From the NCBI RefSeq assembly GCF_018137945.1, contig NZ_CP073089.1:3162001-3226000 (forward strand): a stretch of DNA of 64,000 nucleotides. Reading direction: 5' to 3'. Positions 50,878 to 58,776 of this stretch are shown piece after piece. The first letter of the stretch is position 1. Each line of letters begins with the position of its first letter. This stretch comes from Brevibacterium sp. W7.2 (GTDB taxonomy: Bacteria > Actinomycetota > Actinomycetes > Actinomycetales > Brevibacteriaceae). The notes under the pieces are model-generated. The model saw nothing but the letters and a program-made list of their open reading frames with translations. It did no database searches and was not told where the DNA came from. Made by a program: the position numbers and the translations under genes.

Positions 50878-51723
50878 CTATTTGAGGAGGCGGTCCATGC
50901 GTCGGTCGCTCAGTCGCTTCCCACCGGTCTGGCACCCGGGGCAGTACTGGAGCGACCGGTCGGCGAAGGAGACCTCGGCGATCGTCGTCCCGCACACCGG
51001 ACACGTCTGACCGGTCCTCCCGTGCACGCGCAGCAGCTTCTTCTTCGCGGCCTTGATCTTCGCCGGAGGCAGTCCCGAGAGCGCATCCCGTGCCGCGGTG
51101 AGCACCGAGGTCATCGCCGCGAACACGGCGTCGGCATCGACCTTGTTCGCCGTCGCGAACGGGGAGATCTTCGCGGTGTGGAGGATCTCGTCGGAGAAGG
51201 CGTTGCCGATGCCCGCGACGACGCTCTGATCGTCGAGCACCGTCTTGATCCGCGAGGTCGTCCCGGCGAGCGCGACGGCGAACTGCTCCGCGGTGACCTC
51301 CAGGGCGTCGGGACCGGCATCGGCGAGCGCGGTGAGGTCGCCGAGGTCGCGGACGAGGGACACGGACGCGTTCTTCTTCGTCCCCGCCTCGGTGAGGTCG
51401 AACCCTGAACCAGAAGCGAACGTGACCCGCATCCCCAGCGGCCCCTTCCCCATCCGCACCGGCGTCGACGGAATGACATCGTGCCAGACCAGCCAGCCGG
51501 CGCGGGCGAATCGGCACACCAGGGACAGCCCGTCGAAGTCGATGACGAGCGCTTTGCCGACGCGCCTCACCCCGGTGATCTCGAGCCCGATGACGGCCTC
51601 GAGCGGCGGGTCGGCGGTGTGCAGCAGCGAGAGCTCGGCGATGTCGACCTGCGCGATGAACTCACCGACGAGACGCGGGGTGAGGAAGTCGACGAGCGCT
51701 GAGACCTCGGGCAGTTCCGGCAT
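50878..51723 (-). CDS. Fpg/Nei-family DNA glycosylase
   Basis: A 281-residue base-excision enzyme starting MPELPEV, where Pro2 would be the Schiff-base nucleophile and Glu3 the catalytic acid, so the start is certain. The helix-two-turn-helix 'DQSVVAGIGNAFSDEILH' binds DNA, and the C-terminal zinc finger has CPVC and CPGC pairs followed by 'GGKRLSDRRMDRLLK'. The actinobacterial Fpg-like subgroup varies in lesion preference and the exact substrate is undetermined. It lies 20 bp downstream of an MFS gene on the same strand. Confidence 0.93.
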   Translation of the reverse strand: MPELPEVSALVDFLTPRLVGEFIAQVDIAELSLLHTADPPLEAVIGLEITGVRRVGKALVIDFDGLSLVCRFARAGWLVWHDVIPSTPVRMGKGPLGMRVTFASGSGFDLTEAGTKKNASVSLVRDLGDLTALADAGPDALEVTAEQFAVALAGTTSRIKTVLDDQSVVAGIGNAFSDEILHTAKISPFATANKVDADAVFAAMTSVLTAARDALSGLPPAKIKAAKKKLLRVHGRTGQTCPVCGTTIAEVSFADRSLQYCPGCQTGGKRLSDRRMDRLLK

Positions 51724-51743
51724 GAGTCCAGTATGCGCCCGCC

Positions 51744-52913
51744 TCACTCCCGCACAAGGGACAGCCGCCGGAGGATGACGACGATGCCGAGACCCGCGCA
51801 GACGGCACTGACACCGAACGGCCCGACCGGACCGAACCGCTGCAGGGCGAGCCCGGCGAGGACCGGTCCGACCGCCGCACCGAGGTTGAGCGCGACCGTC
51901 GCGAACGACCCGCCGAGTGTGGGGGCACCGGCGGCAGTGGCGACGATGCGCGCAATGAGGGTGCTGCCGATCGCGAACGAGAGGAATCCGACCAGCGGGG
52001 TGAGCACCCAGAGCATGACCGCGCCGAGGCGGCCGTCCGTCCCCGCACCCGTGACCGTGAGGGCGAGCCCGATCCAGGTGAGCACGAGGAGAGGTCCGAG
52101 CGCCCCGAGGAGCCGCCTCCACTGCGCATCGGCGAAGCGACCGGCGACGCTGACGCCGCCGAAGGCACCGATGCCGAACACCGCGAGGAGCACGGGCACG
52201 GCGGCACCGGTGAGACCGTGCGCGACCTCGGTGACCGCCGCGAGATAGGTGAACGCCCCGAACGTCGCGGCGTTGACGAGCACCGCGACAGCGATGACGA
52301 CGAGGAGGTCCGGGGAGCGCAGCGACGCGAACTCGGCGCGCAGCGGAATCCGGTCGGCCGCGTGCGCGGTCCCTCCCGGGGCAGCCGCGAGCACGCCGAG
52401 GAGCGCGGGCACGCAGAGGGCGGCGATCACCCACAGCGCCGACCGCCAGCCGAAGCCGGAAGCGAGGAACGCCCCCGCCGGCACCCCGGCGATGAGCGCG
52501 AGCGTCGTCCCGGCGAGGACGACCCCGATCGCCCGACCCTGTCGTCCGGGGGCGACGAGTCGGGGGATGAGCGCGAGCGTGACCGCCACGAACCCCGCAT
52601 TGGCGACAGCGGCGAGACTGCGGGTGGCGACGAGGACGGGGAACGAGTCGGTGAGCGCACCGCCGACATGCGCGAGGACGAAGACGACGAGGAAGCCCGC
52701 CAGTGCCGACCGCGGCGAGAACCGTCGGCTCGCCGCCGCCATCACCGGGGCGCCGACGACCATGCCCACGGCGAATGCGGTGGTCAGCAGCCCCGCCTCG
52801 GCGAGGGAGACGTCGAGATCACGGGAGATGTCGGTGAGCAGACCGACGAGGACGAACTCAGAGGTGCCCTGCGCGAACACGGCGAGGGCAAGGAGATAGA
52901 GCAGCACAGGCAT
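51744..52913 (-). CDS. MFS transporter, DHA1 (Cmx/AraJ-like) family
   Basis: A 389-residue 12-helix MFS protein. 'AVFAQGTSEFVLVGLLTDIS' in TM1 with a Thr/Ser-Glu-Phe motif is typical of chloramphenicol/arabinose-type effluxers, and 'PVMAAASRRFSPR' fits loop 2-3. It shares the subfamily of the MFS gene at 12966. A GAAAGG site precedes the ATG. Substrate unknown; probably export of a small drug or sugar. Confidence 0.87.
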   Translation of the reverse strand: MPVLLYLLALAVFAQGTSEFVLVGLLTDISRDLDVSLAEAGLLTTAFAVGMVVGAPVMAAASRRFSPRSALAGFLVVFVLAHVGGALTDSFPVLVATRSLAAVANAGFVAVTLALIPRLVAPGRQGRAIGVVLAGTTLALIAGVPAGAFLASGFGWRSALWVIAALCVPALLGVLAAAPGGTAHAADRIPLRAEFASLRSPDLLVVIAVAVLVNAATFGAFTYLAAVTEVAHGLTGAAVPVLLAVFGIGAFGGVSVAGRFADAQWRRLLGALGPLLVLTWIGLALTVTGAGTDGRLGAVMLWVLTPLVGFLSFAIGSTLIARIVATAAGAPTLGGSFATVALNLGAAVGPVLAGLALQRFGPVGPFGVSAVCAGLGIVVILRRLSLVRE

Positions 52914-53077
52914 GAAGCAGCCTTTCGGACGCAGCAGTAGAGGGATGAACCGTCTGGCACTGCCGGTGCCGGGATGAGGATCTCCGGGCTATCGGCGTGC
53001 CGACAGCCCGGTCCTGGATGCTTCTGGTGTGCTCACGCGTCCAAGGCTAACGGGGGCGTGGGGGAACAGCAACGCCC

Positions 53078-53096
53078 CGGGGCGGATCACGCCCCG
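53078..53096 (-). terminator. Candidate terminator after the Ser/Gly-rich protein gene
   Basis: CGGGGCG-GATCA-CGCCCCG, a 7-bp GC stem 26 bp past the stop of the minus-strand gene. Further GC-rich dyads overlap it. Confidence 0.5.
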
Positions 53097-53121
53097 AGGC
53101 GGGTCCCGGGTGTGGTGCGGG

Positions 53122-54627
53122 TCAGCCCTGGGAGCCGGCGGCACTGCCGCCTGAGCCGCTGCTGCCTGAACCGGATCCGGAGCCGCCGCTGCCGGAACCG
53201 CCCGACCCGCTCGACCCGCTGCCGCTCGAGCCGGATCCGCTGCTCGAGCCGCTGCCACCGGAATCCGAGCCGCTGCCGCTGCTGCCCGAACCGGAGGTTC
53301 CCGAGTCGCTGCTCGTGCTGCTGCCCGAGCCGTCCGAGGTCGACGAGGAGTCCGAGCTCGAGCTGCTCGACCCGGAGGTGTCCGAGGACGTGCCGCTCGT
53401 GTCGCTGCTCGAGTTCGTGCCCTGCTCCGTGCCGGTCTGATCGCTGTTCGACGAGGACGTCGAGCTCTGGTCGCTCTCCCCCGACGTCGACGAGCTGCTG
53501 TCGCTGCTGGTGCTTCTGCCGCTCTCCCCGCTCGAGTTCCCGGAGTTCGAGCCGCCGTCGCTGCCGCCGTCGCTCGATGACGATCCGGACTCGTCGCCGC
53601 TGCCGGAGTCGCCGGTCACCGATCGCGAGATCTGCGAGGTGCCCGGAGAGATGTCGGCCTGCGTGAGGTTCTCGGCGATGACGACGCCGCCGAGGCCGAT
53701 GCCGAACGCGGCGACGCCGATGGCCACCGGGTAGAGGACGCGCTTGCGCTTGAGCTTCTGCAGCCACGACTTCGGCTCGTCGTCGGCATCTGTGCCCGCG
53801 GCCGCCTCGGCGTTCGCCTCAGTCTCGTCGAGGTTGCCGAACGCCGAATCGGTGCGCGACGGATCGCCGTCGACGGCACCGTAGACCGCCGTGGCCTCCG
53901 GGCCTGCACCGTCGGGGCCTGCACTGCCGGGTGCTGTGCTGTCGTGTACTGTGCTGCCGGGAACCGTGCCGTACACGGCGTTCTGGTCGCTGCCGGGGGC
54001 GTCAGGGTTCGTGCTGCCGGGGGCACCGGCACCGGGGCCGACGAGCGGGAGGGTCGCGCCCTTCTTCACGGCAGGAGCGAGCTTCGACCCGACCTCCTTG
54101 ACGGCTTCCTTGCCCTTCTCGATGCTCTTGCTGTAGATGCTGACGGCGAGCGCGGTGACGATGCTCGCGATGCCCGCCCCGATGACGGTTCCGGCCACAC
54201 CGAGCTGACCGCCGACGATCGACGACGTCGCGGCCGCACCGGCACCGGCGAGCAGCTGGGTCGCGGAGATCCCGTTGCCGCCCTTCTCCTTCTTCTCGTC
54301 CGTGCCCTCATCACCGTCCGCGGTGTCGAGGGTCGTCGTCTCCGCGGCGACCGCGGGTGCGACTGATGTCGGCTGAGTGACAGATGTCGGATGCACTGAC
54401 GTCGGCTGCGCGGCCGTCTGCTGGGCGTGGACCGGCTCGGTGTGCGCCGGCCGGCTCTCGGTGACGGGACCGTCGCGACGAATCGGGTTGGGTGGCAGGA
54501 CCGGCTGATGGGCAGCCGTCATCTCCTCCGTGACCATCGGCAGGGCCTGGGACGGCCGGCTCTCCTGCGGAGTCGACCCCGTTGCGGGATCGTTCGGGTC
54601 ATGCGGATCTCTGTTCTGCGGCGCCAA
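53122..54627 (-). CDS. Membrane protein with long Ser/Gly-rich low-complexity C-terminus
   Basis: A 501-residue protein. Residues ~1-115 are polar; ~120-165 is a Gly/Ala/Ile-rich hydrophobic stretch ('TQLLAGAGAAATSSIVGG' onward) ending in a SIYSKSIEKGKEA helix; ~300-325 is a clear membrane helix (LYPVAIGVAAFGIGLGGVVI) preceded by Lys/Arg. The last ~170 residues are almost only Ser, Gly, Asp and Thr. The positive-inside rule would place the Ser/Gly tail outside, like a wall-spanning stalk. The start is TTG at 54627 with GGAGGT at ideal spacing; no ATG nearby has this. Function unknown. Confidence 0.8.
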   Translation of the reverse strand: MAPQNRDPHDPNDPATGSTPQESRPSQALPMVTEEMTAAHQPVLPPNPIRRDGPVTESRPAHTEPVHAQQTAAQPTSVHPTSVTQPTSVAPAVAAETTTLDTADGDEGTDEKKEKGGNGISATQLLAGAGAAATSSIVGGQLGVAGTVIGAGIASIVTALAVSIYSKSIEKGKEAVKEVGSKLAPAVKKGATLPLVGPGAGAPGSTNPDAPGSDQNAVYGTVPGSTVHDSTAPGSAGPDGAGPEATAVYGAVDGDPSRTDSAFGNLDETEANAEAAAGTDADDEPKSWLQKLKRKRVLYPVAIGVAAFGIGLGGVVIAENLTQADISPGTSQISRSVTGDSGSGDESGSSSSDGGSDGGSNSGNSSGESGRSTSSDSSSSTSGESDQSSTSSSNSDQTGTEQGTNSSSDTSGTSSDTSGSSSSSSDSSSTSDGSGSSTSSDSGTSGSGSSGSGSDSGGSGSSSGSGSSGSGSSGSGGSGSGGSGSGSGSSGSGGSAAGSQG

Positions 54628-54820
54628 CGTACCTCCAAGACTGTGTGACTCTCCCCAGTATTCTCTGCCGAGGTCCGGAGACGCTGACCGGGGTCCCCCG
54701 AACCTGAGAACCGTCTGGACGCCGACGCCTGGCCCGTCCCCCATGACCTGGACCGATGCGCGGTCGTGTGACGGGCGGAACAGGCGACTGACATGGTTTG
54801 TCCAGGAACCTTGTCACCCG

Positions 54821-55384
54821 TCAGGCGAAACCGATCCCGCCGAGGCGGTCCCCCGGCACCATGGCATCGCCCTCGCCGAGGCGGAGGAGATCGAAGCGGC
54901 GCCAGTGCGGGCCGTCGGTGAGGGCGAGCGCGAACCGCGGCCGAGCGGACTCGCCGGGCCGAGCAGACTCTCCGGCCTCTGCCGTCACGGTGGGGTCGGG
55001 GATCATCGTCAGCGGCGGCATTGCCGCCTCGTCGGTGACGACCATGAGGTTGACGGCGAAGGTCGGGCCCGTGAGGTCGGTGAGCGCGACGGCATCGGAC
55101 CCGGAGAAGCGCAGCGGAGATCCGGGGCCGGCCCGGTGCGGGGTACCGGCGATGTCGAGGACCACCTCGGCGTCGGTGGGCAGGAACGTCCGGTCGAGCC
55201 CGGGCAGGGACGAGAACGGACCGGTCCGCTCGAGGCGGGCGATGCTCAGCCGCCACGGACGCCGGTCGGGAATGAGCGCCGTGGAGGCGTCGAGAGCGAC
55301 GAGCTCGGTCGTCTCGCCCGCGCCGTTGGCCCAGGGAACAGGGACGATGTCGGCGAACGACGCGATGATCTCCATGGCATCCAT
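54821..55384 (-). CDS. HutD/Ves family protein
   Basis: A 187-residue HutD-type cupin: 'VPVPWANGAGETTELVAL', 'WRLSIARLERTGPFSSLPGLDRTF' and 'FAVNLMV' follow the HutD order. HutD is linked to histidine-utilisation loci in other bacteria, perhaps limiting pathway flux, but no hut genes are present here. Two ATGs three codons apart (55384, 55375) are both possible and neither has a strong ribosome site. Divergent from the alpha/beta hydrolase. Confidence 0.85.
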   Translation of the reverse strand: MDAMEIIASFADIVPVPWANGAGETTELVALDASTALIPDRRPWRLSIARLERTGPFSSLPGLDRTFLPTDAEVVLDIAGTPHRAGPGSPLRFSGSDAVALTDLTGPTFAVNLMVVTDEAAMPPLTMIPDPTVTAEAGESARPGESARPRFALALTDGPHWRRFDLLRLGEGDAMVPGDRLGGIGFA

Positions 55385-55468
55385 CGTAGGTGCGCCCGCC
55401 GTCGTCGGTCGCTATCACGGGCGAGGGGCTAGCCTGGGAACACACGGACCTCCGGCAAGGAAGCAGCG

Positions 55469-56410
55469 ATGACCGTTCCGCCCCGCCCTGACTCGTCTGA
55501 CAAGTCAGCAGATTCATCTGACACGTCAGGCCCGCCGCACCTCGATCCCGGTGATGGCCTCACCGAGGAGGTCGTCACGCTCAGCGACGGCCGCCGCATC
55601 CGCACCGTCACCGCAGGTGACGCGACTGGTCCGTGCGTCGTCTTCGAGGCGGGCATGGGTGCCTCGGCCGCCGCGTGGACGCACATCCAACGAGACGTCG
55701 CCACCCGCGCCCACACCGTGTCCTACGACCGCGCGAACATCGGCGGCAGCGCTGACGACCGGAGTCCGCGCAGTCTCGAGCGGATCGTCGACGACCTTGC
55801 CGAGGTGGTCGACCAGGTCGCCGGGAACGAGCCGGTCGTCCTCGTCGGCCACAGCTGGGGCGGACCGATCGTCAGACTCTTCGCGCACCTCAACCCCGAG
55901 CGGATCGCCGGGATGGTGCTCGTCGATGCGACCGCCTCGGCGATCCTCTCCCCCACGGTCGCGGCCCTCAACGCCGGTTCGATGCGGCTCGGGTCGCTGC
56001 TCATCCGGACCGGCCAGGGCGATCGCTTCACCCGAACACTTCTGCCCGACGGGGCATCACCGCTGATCGCCGAGGCGGACCTCGCCCTGTTCTGGCGCGA
56101 CTCGCTCACCCAGCGGGCGATGCGCATGGCGCTGCGCGAGGAACGGCATGTCACCTCGTCGATCGCGCTCATGCGGATGCTCGAACGCAAGGGCGGACCG
56201 GACGTGCCCGGCGTCGTCCTCCAAGGCGGTCGGCAGCGGGGACCGCTCGAGCGGCGGATGCGCACGCGTCAGAACGCGGCCGCGGCGACGATCGTCGACG
56301 CGATGCCGCAGGGCAGGCTCGTCGTCCTCGACGACGCCGGGCATCTCATCACCCATGAGCGTCCCGATGCCGTCATCGACGCCGTCGACGACGTGCTGAG
56401 TCTCAGTTGA
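55469..56410 (+). CDS. Alpha/beta-fold hydrolase
   Basis: A 313-residue hydrolase with nucleophile elbow GHSWGG, oxyanion region 'FEAGMGASAAAW', and a late 'LDDAGHLITHERPDAV' containing the catalytic His. The first ~27 residues are a polar Ser/Asp-rich extension encoded over two near-identical palindromes. It starts at ATG 55469 behind AAGGAAG. No signal peptide. Substrate unknown; the sequence resembles general esterase/lactonase-type proteins. Confidence 0.85.
   Translation: MTVPPRPDSSDKSADSSDTSGPPHLDPGDGLTEEVVTLSDGRRIRTVTAGDATGPCVVFEAGMGASAAAWTHIQRDVATRAHTVSYDRANIGGSADDRSPRSLERIVDDLAEVVDQVAGNEPVVLVGHSWGGPIVRLFAHLNPERIAGMVLVDATASAILSPTVAALNAGSMRLGSLLIRTGQGDRFTRTLLPDGASPLIAEADLALFWRDSLTQRAMRMALREERHVTSSIALMRMLERKGGPDVPGVVLQGGRQRGPLERRMRTRQNAAAATIVDAMPQGRLVVLDDAGHLITHERPDAVIDAVDDVLSLS
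55497..55529. repeat. Two CTGAC-NN-GTCAG palindromes 21 bp apart
   Basis: CTGACAAGTCAG (55497-55508) and CTGACACGTCAG (55518-55529) lie exactly 21 bp, two helical turns, apart inside the start of the hydrolase gene. They also encode the repeated Ser-Asp-x-Ser residues, so protein repetition is the simpler reading. Confidence 0.55.
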
Positions 56411-56470
56411 CGCAGAGTCTCAGCCGAGGCTGAGTCTCAGGTGACGCAGCGTTTCAATTGACGCCGCGTT

Positions 56471-56833
56471 TCAATTGACACACAGGCAGAACGGGTGACC
56501 GGCCGGGTCGAGGAAGACGCGGAACGTCTCCCCCGGCTGGACGGCTGCCTTCCCGGCGCCGAGCCCGATGACCTCAGCCTCGGCGGCATCGAGGTCATCG
56601 ACCATGACGTCGATGTGCATCTGCTGCGGGTGCTCCTGGCTGGGCCAGCTCGGGGCGTGGTAGTCCTCGACCTGCTGGAAGCAGATGGGCGGCCAGGAAT
56701 CGGACGTGATCTCGGCCCATGTGCCGTCGTCGTCGACGCGGACCTGCCAGTCGAGGAGTTCGCCGTAGAACTGGGCGAGCTCACCAGCATCCGGAGCATC
56801 GAGAACGACCACGGGCTGCTTTGCGATAGCCAT
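56471..56833 (-). CDS. VOC (glyoxalase-like) superfamily protein
   Basis: A 120-residue single-module VOC protein: 'VVVLDAPDAGELAQFYGELLDW' N-terminal, a central 'QMHIDVMVDDLDAAEA' and a final 'FRVFLDPAGHPFCLC' strand. The ATG at 56833 gives the normal length; the open frame upstream has a hydrophobic non-family sequence. Such proteins are usually dimeric lyases or binding proteins; no activity is assigned. Divergent from the ATP-grasp gene. Confidence 0.86.
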   Translation of the reverse strand: MAIAKQPVVVLDAPDAGELAQFYGELLDWQVRVDDDGTWAEITSDSWPPICFQQVEDYHAPSWPSQEHPQQMHIDVMVDDLDAAEAEVIGLGAGKAAVQPGETFRVFLDPAGHPFCLCVN

Positions 56834-56945
56834 GGTCCCGAGTCTACGCCGCAGGGCGGACACGACCCAGGGAATCACCGCCTGGATAGAATTGTTGAGC
56901 AATAACAGCGCAGCTTCCAGAGCCACGGCGCATGAGAGGACTTCG

Positions 56946-57956
56946 ATGAGCACGCACACCCTGCCGGTCGCGGACGGTCCCGCGGTCTACGTCATCCACG
57001 ACAATCCCGAGTGGATCCCGCCGTTCGCTGACGCCTTCGCCGACCTCGGCGTCGAGCTCGTCGAGTGGCTGCTGCCCGGTGCCGCGATCGACCTCGCCGC
57101 CGCCCCGCCCGAGGGCGTCTTCTGGTCCCGACTCTCGGCATCGTCGCACACCCGCACGGACCCCCACGTCAAGGAGTACGGACGCGCGGTCCTCGCGTGG
57201 CTCGAGGCCGCGGGCCGCACCGTCGTCAACGGCTCGCAGGTCCTCGAGCTCGAGGTCAGCAAGATCCGCCAGCACCGCGTGCTCGCCGCGCACGGAATCG
57301 ACGTGCCGGCCACCTCGGCGGCCTTCGGATCAGCGGCGATCGCCGAGGTGGCCGCCGGGTTCGCGACCCCGTTCATCACGAAGCACAACCAGGGCGGCAA
57401 GGGACTGGGCGTGCGCCGCTTCGACTCGCACGCCGAGCTCGAGGCCGCCGTGGCCGACTTCGCCCCCGGAGGGTCCACCGAGCCGATCGACGGCATCACC
57501 CTCGTCCAGGAGTACCTGCAGCCGACCGCGCCGTTCATCACGCGCGCCGAGTTCATCGGCGGCCGCTTCCACTACGCGGTCGCCGTCGACGTCTCCGCCG
57601 GTTCCTTCGAACTCTGCCCCGCCGATGCCTGCGCCGTTCCCGGGACGGCCGGCAGCCTCGGCGACAGTCAGTTCACCCGGCGCGACGAGATCACCGCGGA
57701 CACCCCGCTCATCGGTCGGCTCGAGGCGCTGCTCACCGAACTCGGCATCGACTTCGCCGGGGTCGAATTCATCGACACCGCCGACGGTCGCCAGGTCGTC
57801 TACGACATCAACACGAACACGAACTACAACGCCGAGGTCGAGGCCGGCGAGCGTGCGGCCGGCCGTCAGCCTGCCGCCGTCCGGCTGGCCGAGGTGCTCG
57901 GCGCGAAGCTCGAGGCCGCCCATCATGACGCAGCTGTGGCGGCACCGGTCGGCTGA
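56946..57956 (+). CDS. ATP-grasp ligase, RimK/alpha-L-glutamate-ligase-like
   Basis: A 336-residue ATP-grasp protein. 'FITKHNQGGKGLGVRRFDS' holds the phosphate-binding Lys and Gly-rich loop, 'VQEYLQP' the adenine hinge, and 'FAGVEFIDTADGRQVVYDINTNTNYN' the Mg-binding Glu/Asn strand. Such enzymes join a carboxylate to an amine or thiol through an acyl phosphate; RimK-type members add glutamate. Substrates unknown. The ATG follows AGAGGA. The gene ends just upstream of a TPP riboswitch that belongs to the next gene. Confidence 0.85.
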   Translation: MSTHTLPVADGPAVYVIHDNPEWIPPFADAFADLGVELVEWLLPGAAIDLAAAPPEGVFWSRLSASSHTRTDPHVKEYGRAVLAWLEAAGRTVVNGSQVLELEVSKIRQHRVLAAHGIDVPATSAAFGSAAIAEVAAGFATPFITKHNQGGKGLGVRRFDSHAELEAAVADFAPGGSTEPIDGITLVQEYLQPTAPFITRAEFIGGRFHYAVAVDVSAGSFELCPADACAVPGTAGSLGDSQFTRRDEITADTPLIGRLEALLTELGIDFAGVEFIDTADGRQVVYDINTNTNYNAEVEAGERAAGRQPAAVRLAEVLGAKLEAAHHDAAVAAPVG

Positions 57957-57969
57957 TAGTCTCGAACCA

Positions 57970-58058
57970 CCACAGGGGAGCGCCGCGACCGGCGCTGAGA
58001 GTGCGCACGCAGACCCTTAGAACCTGATCCGGGTGACACCGGCGGAGGAAGATGGAGG
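57970..58058 (+). promoter_or_regulatory. TPP (THI-box) riboswitch
   Basis: Contains the conserved thi-box landmarks in order: CAGGGGAGC, GCTGAGAGTG, ACCCTTAGAACCTGATCCGGGT and the closing ACACCGGCGGAGGAAG. It runs to the GGAGG ribosome site of tenA (58054-58058), so thiamine pyrophosphate binding most likely hides that site and shuts translation. Confidence 0.95.
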
Positions 58059-58064
58059 CTCATC

Positions 58065-58736
58065 ATGATCACAGTCGCGACCGGCGGAGCCGTGCCCGAG
58101 CTGCGGGCGAGCGCCGAGGCGGAGTGGACCGCGGCGACCCATCACCGGTTCGTCTCCGAGCTCTTCGCGGGCACCGTCGACGACGCGGTGATGGCGAAGT
58201 ACCTCGTCCAGGACTACCAGTTCTTCGATGACTTCCTCTCGATGCTCGGCGCCAGCGTCGCCCACGCCGACACCATCACCGCGAAGCTCCGGTTCGCCCA
58301 GCAGCTCGGGTTCCTCGCCGCCGATGAGGATTCGTACTTCCTCCGCGCCTTCGCCGAGGTGGGGGTGGAGCCCGCGGACTACACCGATCCCCAGCTCACC
58401 GAGGTGACCGCGGGGTTCCGCGACGTCATGCGCGAGGCGGTCGCCGCGGCGTCGTACCCCGACGTCCTCGTCGTCCTCGTCATCGCCGAATGGCTCTACC
58501 TCGAGTGGGGCGAGCAGGATCGGGCCATGCCGAGCCGCGACCTCCACACCGGGTGGATCGACCTCCACCGCGGGGAGGCCTTCACCGGCTGGGTGCAGTT
58601 CCTCGTCGACGAACTCGAACGGGTGTACCCGCGCGGGGACGATGCGGCATCGGCTGCCGCCCGGCAGCGCCTGGCCGATCTGTGGCAGCGGGCCGTCGGG
58701 CTCGAACGCGCGTTCTTCGACGAGGCGTACCGGTGA
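58065..58736 (+). CDS. tenA: TenA-family thiamine salvage protein (cysteine-less, TenA_E-like)
   Basis: A 223-residue all-helical TenA-family protein. 'YLVQDYQFFDDFLSML' carries the Asp/Tyr of the active pocket and 'EWLYLEWGEQ' the later Glu. There is no cysteine anywhere, so it lacks the nucleophile of classical TenA_C (HMP-forming) enzymes and fits the TenA_E group, which acts on formyl-aminopyrimidine breakdown products. Regulation by the immediately upstream TPP riboswitch supports a thiamine-pyrimidine salvage role. No other thi gene is adjacent. Confidence 0.92.
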   Translation: MITVATGGAVPELRASAEAEWTAATHHRFVSELFAGTVDDAVMAKYLVQDYQFFDDFLSMLGASVAHADTITAKLRFAQQLGFLAADEDSYFLRAFAEVGVEPADYTDPQLTEVTAGFRDVMREAVAAASYPDVLVVLVIAEWLYLEWGEQDRAMPSRDLHTGWIDLHRGEAFTGWVQFLVDELERVYPRGDDAASAAARQRLADLWQRAVGLERAFFDEAYR

Positions 58737-58776
58737 CCGCGCTGCCGGGCCAGGCTGCTTCTCGTACCGGCTAGGG

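Noticed and set aside
53122..53630. Ser/Gly-rich stretch as a DNA repeat array
   Set aside because: It is degenerate codon repetition of Ser, Gly and Asp in frame, without a fixed unit length, so it is better described as protein low complexity.
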